The notes beneath the pieces were generated by a model, which was not told where the DNA came from, made no database searches, and saw only the letters and a list, made by a program, of their open reading frames with translations. 39,896 nt of DNA from Anaerolineae bacterium (GTDB lineage: Bacteria > Chloroflexota > Anaerolineae > UBA3071), in the NCBI GenBank assembly GCA_029907105.1, contig JARYMM010000034.1, forward strand, positions 1-39,896. Direction: 5' to 3'. Numbering within the stretch: the first letter of the stretch is position 1; each line of letters starts with the position of its first letter. Both the position numbers and the translations under genes were made by a program. This document shows, in pieces, positions 7,973-15,373 of this stretch.

Positions 7973-8944
7973 TCATCGGTTAAGGTGAAGCCACCAATAG
8001 AACTGACTCAGAAAATGTTCCCGCGATGTTGGATCCAACAAAACTTCGGTCAGATCGAAGGCCTCGCGCACTGTGCGGTCAGCGTTGATACGCTGACGTA
8101 CCGTGGGAGTAATGCAACTCGCCAGGTAGACGGTGAGCACCCGCGGATTGCGAGCCAAGGCCGCGTCGAAAGACTTCTTGGCCGCCCCATACCTTTCCAA
8201 AGCGCCAGCCTCGTCCATGCCGCCTTTGACTTCAATGGCACAGGCTAAAATATCACCTGAATCGTAGATGGCCACGTCCGGCTCGCTGCCGAAAACCAGA
8301 CGATAGCCGTTGTCCAGCGTGAAGGCGTTCTTCGTCAGCAGTTCAGGCAAAGGCAAGAGCGGGTGGCTGATATGCCCGCGCTCCAACAGGTCGCTCACCA
8401 ACAATTCCTTCACCTGGCGGCTGATCCTCTGGCCGATTTGCCCCCGCCAGGAACCATCCAGTTCTACGGTATACGTGGCCGGGAAAAGGGCCAGAAGCAC
8501 AGTGAAGGCAGGCGTCGGCTCACTATCGAGGATGGCGCTGATAAGACGGTTCAGAGTTCTCGCCAACAGCAAAGCCCGTTCTGGCGGAATAGAGGTCCTG
8601 GCTCCTGACTCGTAGGGAACAACATTGCCAAATAGCTTGGTGATTCCCTTCTGGGAGATAGCAGAGAGACAACGGTAGTACAGCACCAAGCGGGGATTGG
8701 CAGCGATGACCTCTGGGTGACAAAAGACCAGATGCAGCTTAAGACCGGCGGCTTTTGCCTTCTCCATAGCCGTCAGACTGATCCCCAGGTCTTCTCGTTG
8801 CCAGTCTAACCCTGATATGTCAAGAGTCATGATTTGATCCTGCAGGCCCAGGGTCAGGACTTGTTTGAGCCGACGATAGATGAAGACCGAACGCAAAGTG
8901 TAGTTGGCCTGTTGGGCATTCCACAATGGCCTGTCTTCAGGCAT
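7973..8944 (-). CDS. Putative type II restriction endonuclease (PD-(D/E)XK; possibly XcyI-like)
   Basis: A 323-residue protein. The ATG at 8944 has GGAGGA upstream and overlaps the end of the methyltransferase gene (stop at 8937) by 8 bp, which fits translational coupling. The catalytic core is readable as PDVAIYD (residues 222-228) followed by ACAIEVKGG (234-242), i.e. PD-X14-EVK, the PD-(D/E)XK nuclease signature. The overall look (helical N-terminal half, YYRCLSAISQKG) recalls the XcyI family, which cuts CCCGGG, but I could not verify this and the target is unknown. With the adjacent methylase it forms a type II restriction-modification pair. It lies 40 bp upstream of the eRF1-like gene. 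Confidence 0.7.
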   Translation of the reverse strand: MPEDRPLWNAQQANYTLRSVFIYRRLKQVLTLGLQDQIMTLDISGLDWQREDLGISLTAMEKAKAAGLKLHLVFCHPEVIAANPRLVLYYRCLSAISQKGITKLFGNVVPYESGARTSIPPERALLLARTLNRLISAILDSEPTPAFTVLLALFPATYTVELDGSWRGQIGQRISRQVKELLVSDLLERGHISHPLLPLPELLTKNAFTLDNGYRLVFGSEPDVAIYDSGDILACAIEVKGGMDEAGALERYGAAKKSFDAALARNPRVLTVYLASCITPTVRQRINADRTVREAFDLTEVLLDPTSREHFLSQFYWWLHLNR

Positions 8945-10232
8945 TGGCCTTCCTCCAAAGAGCAATGCTTTCCCGCACAGGCACGCGACCGTACTTGTTC
9001 ATCTGTTGAGAGCTATTTCCTTTGTAGCGCGTCACTCGTATCTCCTCGGTGATCAGGCCATGTGAGGCCGCGATTTCGGAAAGAAGAAGATCAACAGGAA
9101 CCATCTCTCCCTCGAAGCGAGCATTGGCTACCACGAGAGCGACGCGGCCTCCCGGCGACAAGAGCCGTGACAGCTCTTTCAGCGCCAGGTTCATATCCTC
9201 GAAGTAACCTTTGATCATGATAGGGATGCGCTCATTATTGAGTTTCTTGATGGCCAATTGCTGCAAAATCTCGTCCAGGGCCGGTAGCCGTACGGCATCC
9301 GTGGGAGCAGGACGTGATTCGATGTGCGAACGCAAGAGACGATGACGCACGTCCCGTAACTCCTCGAAGGAGTTGACGAAACCCATACATAATTCCAGGG
9401 CATAAGTGCGGGAATAATCGTAGCGATTCAAGTAAGGTGGCGAGGTGATCACCGCGCCTACAGTGCCGTCATAGCTGTTATCGAGAGGGAGAGCCCGCGC
9501 GTCGCCTTCCAGGACACGAGAAGCGGCTAGAGGCTGCCCGGCGAGGAGAAAAACCTCACGGCGCAGGTCGGTGATCATCTTATGCAATTGTTCCCGCAGG
9601 GCCTCTTCCACCGGCTTCGGTCGGCGTGAGACCAGCCGGAGAAATTGACCGTCTTTTGAAGTATAGCTAACCTGTTCCAGGATACTGAGGAGAGCCAGGA
9701 GCAAGAAATCGCGCGCGGGAGGCGAGAAACGCTCCAGAATAGCATCTCGATAGAAGACAAGCCGACGCTGAGTCTCCTCGGAGAAAGCCAGGTCAATGAT
9801 GTGTACGCGAGGCAGTTGCTTCCCATTGTCCTGGAACGGCAGGGAGAGCAGGTACTCGGCTGCGGCTTCCAGCTCATCGGCTTGATAATCCCGGCGGAGC
9901 TTGACACCGGTGATGAAGACAGCCAAGGGCAGGATGTCTACGCCCAGGGAAGGATAACCCAGTTCCTGGCAGGCCAGAAGCGTAGTGCCACACCCAGCAA
10001 AAGGGTCGAAGACGAGCACACCTGGAGGCAGTTGCCACTCCTGCAGCAAATTAACCACCAGTTGCCGAGAGAAGGCTTCCTTATAGCGATACCAGCGGTA
10101 GCGGGGCTCATCTTTGTTGGGCACGTAAGTCACCGCCCGGCCAAACTCCAGCCGTAAACGCAGGAAGGGGGCATACTGGCGTTCCAATTGTTCACGATAT
10201 TCAGTTGCCGTACCATCCACTGGGATTGACAT
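8937..10232 (-). CDS. Type II DNA methyltransferase (amino-MTase)
   Basis: A 431-residue SAM-dependent DNA methyltransferase. The SAM-binding motif I FDPFAGCGTT is at residues 75-84 and the catalytic motif IV TSPPYLNRYDY begins at 263, so motif I precedes motif IV. TSPPY is typical of N4-cytosine and some N6-adenine methylases that flip the target base. The N-terminal ~70 residues and the insert between motifs probably hold target recognition. Its stop overlaps the start of the PD-(D/E)XK nuclease gene. It should protect host DNA from that nuclease. No clear ribosome site precedes the ATG at 10232, which may delay or limit synthesis. Confidence 0.88.
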   Translation of the reverse strand: MSIPVDGTATEYREQLERQYAPFLRLRLEFGRAVTYVPNKDEPRYRWYRYKEAFSRQLVVNLLQEWQLPPGVLVFDPFAGCGTTLLACQELGYPSLGVDILPLAVFITGVKLRRDYQADELEAAAEYLLSLPFQDNGKQLPRVHIIDLAFSEETQRRLVFYRDAILERFSPPARDFLLLALLSILEQVSYTSKDGQFLRLVSRRPKPVEEALREQLHKMITDLRREVFLLAGQPLAASRVLEGDARALPLDNSYDGTVGAVITSPPYLNRYDYSRTYALELCMGFVNSFEELRDVRHRLLRSHIESRPAPTDAVRLPALDEILQQLAIKKLNNERIPIMIKGYFEDMNLALKELSRLLSPGGRVALVVANARFEGEMVPVDLLLSEIAASHGLITEEIRVTRYKGNSSQQMNKYGRVPVRESIALWRKANA

Positions 10233-10291
10233 TGATTATCACAGATTTGCAAGAAAATTCCAGAGAGCCTTCGTTTTACGGTCTCTCACGG

Positions 10292-10630
10292 CTACTGGTC
10301 AGAGCCTGCGCGCCAGTGCAAGCGAGCCATCATAGCTTCCAATTCGGTGCGCATGCTCTCGTTTTCCGCCTGCAGTGCCGACAGTCTGTCCCTTAAGCGC
10401 AGGATCACCTCCACGCCGGCCAGGTTGACGCCTAACTCCTCGGTCAGGCGCACGATCTGCAACAGGCGGTCCACATCGCGCTGGGAATAGAGCCGCCGGC
10501 CGGAACGGCGGGCCGGCGTGACCAGGCCCAACTCCTCGTAGCGTCGCAGCGTCTGCGGATGCAACTCCACGAGCCGGGACACGACGCCAATGGCATACAT
10601 CGGTTGGTCAGGATGCGGAACGTCCGGCAT
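10292..10630 (-). CDS. hspR: MerR-family heat-shock repressor HspR
   Basis: A 112-residue MerR-type regulator. The N-terminal winged helix-turn-helix reads YAIGVVSRLVELHPQTLRRYEELGLV (given here as a span of residues ~12-37), followed by RRLYSQRDVDRLL and LGVNLAGVEVIL; the HPQTLRRYEELGL and GVNLAG segments are hallmarks of HspR. A coiled coil follows (residues 75-105). GGAGGT stands seven bases before the ATG. It lies 22 bp downstream of dnaJ, the usual dnaJ-hspR order in Actinobacteria and Chloroflexota, where HspR with DnaK represses chaperone genes. No HspR-type inverted repeat (CTTGAGT/ACTCAAG) was found upstream of dnaJ. Confidence 0.88.
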   Translation of the reverse strand: MPDVPHPDQPMYAIGVVSRLVELHPQTLRRYEELGLVTPARRSGRRLYSQRDVDRLLQIVRLTEELGVNLAGVEVILRLRDRLSALQAENESMRTELEAMMARLHWRAGSDQ

Positions 10631-10652
10631 GGCTACTACCTCCGGTCAACAC

Positions 10653-11621
10653 CTACTTGCTCCGGCCCTGATTCCTCAGACGGGCCAATTCCTCGAAAAG
10701 CTCCTTCTCACGGGGGGTCAAGTCCTGCGGGATGACGATACGCACCTGGGCATAGAGATGTCCGTGCTGGTCCGGCTGGTGCAGCCTGGGCATGCCCATG
10801 CCCTGCAAGCGGAAGGTGCGCCCACCCTGCGTGCCCGGCGGGATGCGCAACACCAGGGGCTGGCCACCGAGCCGCGGGACGCGTACCTCTCCTCCCAATA
10901 CGGCCGTATAAAGATCCACGGGCACATCGCAGTACAGATCGTCCCCCCGCCGCTCGAACGTGGGATGCGGCTGTACCTCCACCTGCAGGAACAGGTCGCC
11001 ACGGGCACCGCCGGTAGTGCTCACACCTCCTTCGCCCTTGACACGCACTTTGGAGCCTGTCCTCACTCCAGGGGGAATCTGCACCTCCAGACGGCGACCG
11101 TCGGATTGCAGAATCCGCTGCGTGCCGTGATAGGCCTCTTCCAGGGTGATCTGCACGGGCTGCACCACATCCTGTCCACGGCGGGGGCGGCGTTGCGTCC
11201 CGGCGAACCAGTCCGTCCGGGGCTCCCGGCCCACGTCGCCGAAGAGGGTGCTGAAGAAATCGGAGAAGGGGCTGCCCTGTCCGCCGAACAAGTCACTGAG
11301 GTCGGCATACTCCACGTGGATGCGCCCGCCACCCGGGGCGGTGCCGGTCCAGCGGCTCCAGTCGAAACCCTGCGGGTCACCGCCCATGCGCTGCCAGCGC
11401 TGCCAGTCGGCGCCCAGGCGGTCGTATTTCTCCCGTTTCTCGGCGTCGCCGAGCACCTCGTAGGCTTCGTTGACCTCTTTGAAGCGCTCTTCGGCCTGCT
11501 TGTCGCCGGGATTGACGTCGGGGTGATACTGGCGCGCCAGGCGGCGGTAGGCCCGTCGGATCTCCTTCTCGTCGGCGTTTCTGTCCACGCCGAGGATTCG
11601 ATAGTAATCCTTGTACTCCAT
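10653..11621 (-). CDS. dnaJ: DnaJ/CbpA-type Hsp40 co-chaperone
   Basis: A 322-residue Hsp40. The J domain covers residues 4-70 with HPD at 33-35, followed by a Gly/Phe-rich linker containing DLFGGQGSPFSDFFSTLFG and two C-terminal beta-barrel client-binding domains (RILQSDGRRLEVQIPPGV...; VPRLGGQPLVLRIPPG). There is no CxxCxGxG zinc region, so it is a type II (CbpA-like) co-chaperone. It should stimulate DnaK ATPase and deliver clients. dnaK and grpE are absent from the window. The gene heads a two-gene run with hspR, enclosed by two unrelated restriction-modification systems. Confidence 0.92.
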   Translation of the reverse strand: MEYKDYYRILGVDRNADEKEIRRAYRRLARQYHPDVNPGDKQAEERFKEVNEAYEVLGDAEKREKYDRLGADWQRWQRMGGDPQGFDWSRWTGTAPGGGRIHVEYADLSDLFGGQGSPFSDFFSTLFGDVGREPRTDWFAGTQRRPRRGQDVVQPVQITLEEAYHGTQRILQSDGRRLEVQIPPGVRTGSKVRVKGEGGVSTTGGARGDLFLQVEVQPHPTFERRGDDLYCDVPVDLYTAVLGGEVRVPRLGGQPLVLRIPPGTQGGRTFRLQGMGMPRLHQPDQHGHLYAQVRIVIPQDLTPREKELFEELARLRNQGRSK

Positions 11622-11702
11622 GCCCGTGTGACTTCCCTCGTTGATCGCCAGAGCCTTACGCTATTATGTAACTTCAGTACATCACAATATAGGCTCGAAA
11701 GG

Positions 11703-11868
11703 GCGTCCTCGCCCATGCGCATCAAGTTTAAACCAGACAGGAGGGCTAGCGACTCCCTCCCCTTGATGGGGGAGGTCAGGTGGGGGTGTTGCCCCCTCCC
11801 CTAACCTCTCCCACCAGGGGAGGGGAAACTTCGTGACCGTTAACTTGATGCCTGCAGCGTCCTCGCCC
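11703..11868. mobile_element. MITE/REP-like element with terminal inverted repeats and flanking direct repeats
   Basis: Within the 336-bp gene-free stretch 11622-11957 lies a structured unit. CATCAAGTT at 11720-11728 is matched in inverse by AACTTGATG at 11842-11850. Outside these, GCGTCCTCGCCC occurs at both 11703-11714 and 11857-11868, as a target duplication would. The interior (11753-11826) is a C-tract/G-tract hairpin whose outer arms are CCCTCCCC and GGGGAGGG. The same kind of hairpin recurs at 27238-27288 inside a coding region. No transposase is present, so any movement would need a helper in trans. Confidence 0.6.
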
Positions 11869-11957
11869 TGTTTTGTCGGCGGGGAATCCACCTTTGAGCG
11901 ACAAATTGTGATCTACTGAACTTGATCACAAGGCGAGTGCCGTTCGAAGCGGCGGTA

Positions 11958-12506
11958 TCACTGATCTACATCAATCAAAATCACCTTGACCGGGACAGCA
12001 GGAAAGTGTCGCTTCAGTCGTTCAATGTCGTATACCAGTTGTTCCCCATAAGATACACCAGTGGACATTTGCTTGTGTAACGCATGACAGGGTACGATTT
12101 CGACGCCCACATCAGCCTTATTCTCATTGAAGAAGTACTGGAACTTGGCCATATCGTAGAACATAAAGGCATACTTACCAAACTGCACTTCAACCAACAC
12201 CCTTCCTTTCACAAAATCAATCTGCTTGAACGCACCTGGGATAGCCACATCGCTGTTCGGGACAGTGATTGTGTACGTATCGCGCAATTCAGTATATCCT
12301 CTTGCTCTAAATGCCTCGCGAAACTGCTGATTCATATCCTTGGGCGAGTACAATTCTCTCCCACGCATCGTTTTCTCTTCACTGACCTTGGTTCTTCTTG
12401 CTATCACGTCAGCGATGATTTCATAAACCTCACGTTCACAATCCGGGTAGCGCACCTGCAAGATTTCTGCCCCTCCCAGATGTGAATACTCGTAAACGAT
12501 TCTCAT
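11958..12506 (-). CDS. BglII/BstYI-like type II restriction endonuclease
   Basis: A 182-residue nuclease. The segment IDFVKGRVLVEVQFGKYAF matches the catalytic region of BglII and BstYI: D97, then E106-V-Q108. BglII (D84, E93, Q95) and BstYI are unusual in having Gln where most PD-(D/E)XK enzymes have Lys, and this protein keeps that Gln. Those enzymes cut AGATCT and RGATCY, so a GATC-centred site is likely, but unproven. Its ATG overlaps the TGA of the methyltransferase gene by 4 bp (ATGA). The C-terminal part (YGEQLVYDIERLKRHFPAVPV) also follows the family layout. Confidence 0.82.
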   Translation of the reverse strand: MRIVYEYSHLGGAEILQVRYPDCEREVYEIIADVIARRTKVSEEKTMRGRELYSPKDMNQQFREAFRARGYTELRDTYTITVPNSDVAIPGAFKQIDFVKGRVLVEVQFGKYAFMFYDMAKFQYFFNENKADVGVEIVPCHALHKQMSTGVSYGEQLVYDIERLKRHFPAVPVKVILIDVDQ

Positions 12507-13459
12507 TCTTCCTGCTCCTGCGCGGTATACTGTGCGCGCTGCTCGAACAACCGGGGCTGAACAGGAGCCGGTCCCAGACGTACAACCTGCGGTGGAACAC
12601 TAATATCAGGCATATCAGGGTCATAAACTGACCTTGCCATTGGTCTGATGCGCAATGCCCCCTTCTCTGCCAGACGGATACGCTCTCTCGCAATCTCCAC
12701 GTACTCGGGCATAATCTCGGCTCCGATGGCTTTTCGGCCGTGCATCAAGGCGGCGATCGCTGTCGTCCCCACCCCAATGAACGGATCCAACACCCAGTCA
12801 CCCTCGTCGGTCATAGCGAGAACCAGACGTTCGATTAATTCGACCGGGAACTGGCAAGGATGGATGGTTTTTTCCACATGGTTTGCCTTCACGTTAGGGA
12901 TTTCCCAAATGTCGCCAGGGTTCTTACCCAAGGGGTTGCCCGAAAGCTGCCCCTTCTTTGGCCCCTTGAAATACTTCTTCTTTGGGTATTTCTGAGGCAC
13001 ACGGACGGCATCCAGATTAAAGGTGTACTCGTTACCCTTGGTGAACCATAGAATGACCTCGTACCGGCCGGAAAACCGTTTCGAGGCATGTAAGCCATGT
13101 CCAAAGTGCCACACAATGCGATTGCGCAGATGCAATCCCAGTGAAGCAAAGATTGGATACAGAACGATGTCAAGAGGAATGATTTCGCTGTTATCAACAT
13201 AGTTGCCCACTTGCCAGCAGAGGCTTCCGCGGTCATCCAACACCCGTACGCATTCTCTAATAACCCTCCGTTGTTGGGCCAGATATTCACCCATGTCTAG
13301 CCGAGTCTCGTAGGGCTTGCCCAGATTATATGGCGGTGAGGTGACGACGAGCTTAACAAAGTTATCAGGGATCAGAGGAAGCAAATCCAGGCAGTCACCC
13401 TCGTATAGGATGAGATCCGCCGTCCGATCAAATTCAGCCGCAATTCTTACCTTGTCCAT
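12503..13459 (-). CDS. Type II DNA methyltransferase (beta class)
   Basis: A 318-residue DNA methyltransferase with the catalytic motif TSPPYN at residues 40-45 preceding the SAM motif LDPFIGVGTT at 224-233, the beta-class order. The middle (110-200), containing HFGHGLHASKRFSGRYE and a Lys-rich stretch, probably reads the target. It is likely an N4-cytosine or N6-adenine methylase protecting the site cut by the overlapping BglII-like enzyme. The gene is preceded by a perfect consensus sigma-70 promoter (13517-13545), so the methylase is made first and strongly, as expected for a restriction-modification operon. No controller (C) protein gene is present. Confidence 0.9.
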   Translation of the reverse strand: MDKVRIAAEFDRTADLILYEGDCLDLLPLIPDNFVKLVVTSPPYNLGKPYETRLDMGEYLAQQRRVIRECVRVLDDRGSLCWQVGNYVDNSEIIPLDIVLYPIFASLGLHLRNRIVWHFGHGLHASKRFSGRYEVILWFTKGNEYTFNLDAVRVPQKYPKKKYFKGPKKGQLSGNPLGKNPGDIWEIPNVKANHVEKTIHPCQFPVELIERLVLAMTDEGDWVLDPFIGVGTTAIAALMHGRKAIGAEIMPEYVEIARERIRLAEKGALRIRPMARSVYDPDMPDISVPPQVVRLGPAPVQPRLFEQRAQYTAQEQEE

Positions 13460-13516
13460 AAGAATGTCCCTGTCAGTAACATGTCACCTTACCCGGATGC
13501 GCTGGAAGGCAAATCA

Positions 13517-13545
13517 ATTATATTACTTTAGCAGTTCTTTGTCAA
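13517..13545 (-). promoter_or_regulatory. Consensus sigma-70 promoter of the BglII-like R-M operon
   Basis: On the minus strand TTGACA (13545-13540) and TATAAT (13522-13517) are separated by exactly 17 bases: both hexamers are perfect. The -35 box begins 2 bases downstream of the YkoP-like gene's stop codon (13547). Transcription would start near 13510 and give a ~50-base leader. Confidence 0.85.
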
Positions 13546-13546
13546 G

Positions 13547-14182
13547 TTAGCTGAGCAGTTTGTGTAAATCATCCGGCTGCCGTAAGCCACGTTGGCCGTA
13601 GCGGCGCAGCAAGGTGGCCCGGGAAATCCAGACTTGCCGCCGCTCAAGCCGCCAGAAGCGCTTGCTGCGCAGGCTGGCCGGGTTGAAGGTCCAGATCAGC
13701 CACCAACTGTACAGGTTCTCCCAGAAGTCGGTGAAACGCTTGAGCGGCCCGGCCGGCTCGGCCGGTGCCAGCTCCAGGCCCAGGCCCTCCAGGAACTGCA
13801 AATCCGACCGCGCCTCCCCGCGCGGGTTAAGAGCCGTCTCCCCGCGCCAGGCGCGAATCCCAGCCCAGGCCGGATCGTTCTCCACGTAGGCGGCAAGAAG
13901 CCGCAACGAGCGCACCATGCCACGATGCATGGCCACCGCCCAGCGCAGGTCGGGGCCCTCCGGCGGCATGGGCGGCAGCCGCTCGTTCCACAGGTGCAAC
14001 TCGCCGATGCGTTCCCCGGCGGCGATGAACGTGCCATCGGACAGCACCATCTCTCCTCTGCTCCTCCCCCAGGCCAGGCGCAGGATGCAGTCCGGATGCG
14101 ACGAGAACTCGTAGACCCCGTAGCCGCGGCGCACCCAGAGGTCCAGGCAGCGGATCGCCCCTCGGGCCAGCCCGTGCAGCAT
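13547..14182 (-). CDS. YkoP-like domain protein
   Basis: A 211-residue protein starting at the ATG at 14182, which overlaps the TGA of the upstream SMR-like gene by one base (TGATG), so translation is coupled. The open frame extends upstream but there it lies in another frame of the SMR-like gene. Early residues read LDLWVRRGYGVYEFSSHP, followed by LSDGTFIAAGERIGELHLWNERLP, which resembles the YkoP-like domain often attached to polysaccharide deacetylases (GDRVGELHLNNE-type motif). The C-terminal part is rich in Trp and Arg. Function is not established; an envelope role fits its membrane-protein neighbours. Confidence 0.6.
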   Translation of the reverse strand: MLHGLARGAIRCLDLWVRRGYGVYEFSSHPDCILRLAWGRSRGEMVLSDGTFIAAGERIGELHLWNERLPPMPPEGPDLRWAVAMHRGMVRSLRLLAAYVENDPAWAGIRAWRGETALNPRGEARSDLQFLEGLGLELAPAEPAGPLKRFTDFWENLYSWWLIWTFNPASLRSKRFWRLERRQVWISRATLLRRYGQRGLRQPDDLHKLLS

Positions 14183-14529
14183 CAGCCTGACCGCCCCAAC
14201 GAGACGAGAACCAGGCCGCCGGCGATGAGGGCCACGCCAAACCATTGCAGCACGGTGATCGTCTCGTGAAAAATGAGGCGCGCTCCAATGACCTGGATGG
14301 CGATGAAGCCCAGGCCCCAGGAGAAGGCCAGCGCCTGCGAGAGGGGGATGAAGCGCATGATGAGGGTCAGGCTCAGCACGGCCAGGAACCCGCTCACATT
14401 GCCCACCACCTGCCAGGTCAGGAACTCCCGCAGCCTGCCGCTCAGCGCCGACCATTTGAACCCCACATTGGCCACGACATTCAGAGCCACGTTGAGCAGG
14501 ATCAGCCCTGCGATGCCCAATGTTCTCAT
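14182..14529 (-). CDS. Small EamA/SMR-like membrane protein (half transporter)
   Basis: A 115-residue protein with four predicted membrane helices (about residues 3-21, 36-55, 64-84, 93-111). The ATG at 14529 is preceded by GAGGTGG; upstream codons are not membrane-like. Length and pattern (PLSQALAFSWGLGFIAIQVIGA, then LQWFGVALIAGGLVLV; the first spans residues ~60-81) resemble the four-helix EmrE/ArnE type, which works as dimers and moves drugs or undecaprenyl-linked sugars. Next to a YkoP-like and an ICMT-like gene, a lipid or lipid-linked-sugar role seems more likely than drug efflux, but this is inferred. Confidence 0.72.
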   Translation of the reverse strand: MRTLGIAGLILLNVALNVVANVGFKWSALSGRLREFLTWQVVGNVSGFLAVLSLTLIMRFIPLSQALAFSWGLGFIAIQVIGARLIFHETITVLQWFGVALIAGGLVLVSLGRSG

Positions 14530-14590
14530 TTTCCACCTCGCGTTACGAAGTCGCCCCACAGGGCCCCGTCTAGCCGCTCTCCGCTTCACC

Positions 14591-15358
14591 TTACTTGTCG
14601 CCACGGACGATGAAACGCCAAAAGCGGACATAGTCCCGCGGGCGGACGAAGAAGGCCGGCACCTGCCGCCGGTAGTCGCGATACATTTCGCCAAAACGCT
14701 CGATCAGCTCCGGCTCTTCCAACATCCGCACCCAGATGGTCAATCCCACGGGCACCACCAGCCCAGCGAGCAAGGTCATAACGCTGCCCCGCAACAGCGC
14801 CAACCCCAGGACCATCCGCACTCCGCTGGAGTAGACCGGATGTCGCAGCACCGAGTAAATGCGAGAGCGGACCAGCCAGCCCTCCTCCGGCCAGTAGACA
14901 TAGACCAGGGCCAGGTTGTCAATGCCGAAGGTGAACAACGCCCTTCCGAAAAGCCATGCCCCGCTGATGAGCAGGTAAGCCGCTGGCAGCGCTGCCCAAG
15001 CCAGCGGCAGCACCCGTTCGCCGGGCACAAACAACAGATGCAAGGCCATGGCCGGCAGCAGCGGCAGGCCGGTCAGTCCATAGCGCCAGACGGCGCGCTC
15101 GTAAGCCCCATCGCCGTAGCGCTGCTTGAGCTCCCGGCGGCGGACGATAACTTGCCCCATCAGCGTCCAGAGCGCCAGCCCAGCCAACGCCTGACTCAGC
15201 AACGCCGCGCCGGGGAAGAGGGAATCGAAAAGCCAGAAGAAGAGCAGCGCGGCGGCACAAACCGTCAACGCCAACAGGCCAGCCAGCAAAGGGCGGCCTG
15301 GCCGTTGCAGGCTCGGCACCTTGCTCAGCCAGATATCCCACCCCGGTGGAACAACCAT
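14591..15358 (-). CDS. ICMT/PEMT-like integral membrane methyltransferase
   Basis: A 255-residue protein with about five membrane helices. The C-terminal half has the conserved pattern of isoprenylcysteine/phospholipid methyltransferases: YSVLRHPVYSSGV (near residues 168-180), a membrane helix, then LEEPELIERFGEMYRDYRRQVPAF, where the RHP and the EE...YRxYxxxVP residues bind SAM and catalyse. It would methylate a membrane-bound substrate. GGAGGG lies upstream of the ATG at 15358. It starts 15 bp after the metallophosphoesterase gene and ends 61 bp before the SMR-like gene, in one transcription unit. Substrate unknown. Confidence 0.8.
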   Translation of the reverse strand: MVVPPGWDIWLSKVPSLQRPGRPLLAGLLALTVCAAALLFFWLFDSLFPGAALLSQALAGLALWTLMGQVIVRRRELKQRYGDGAYERAVWRYGLTGLPLLPAMALHLLFVPGERVLPLAWAALPAAYLLISGAWLFGRALFTFGIDNLALVYVYWPEEGWLVRSRIYSVLRHPVYSSGVRMVLGLALLRGSVMTLLAGLVVPVGLTIWVRMLEEPELIERFGEMYRDYRRQVPAFFVRPRDYVRFWRFIVRGDK

Positions 15359-15373
15359 GATCGCCCTCCTCTC

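Noticed and set aside
11622..11720. HspR (HAIR) operator upstream of dnaJ
   Set aside because: No CTTGAGT-N7-ACTCAAG or near match found in the dnaJ upstream region.
11682..11891. Small minus-strand open frame of 69 codons in the repeat element
   Set aside because: Its sequence is produced by the C/G hairpin repeat and lacks a ribosome site.
13827..14288. Alternative minus-strand frame across the YkoP-like/SMR-like junction
   Set aside because: Overlaps both genes out of frame; the TGATG coupling and conserved motifs fix the real frames.
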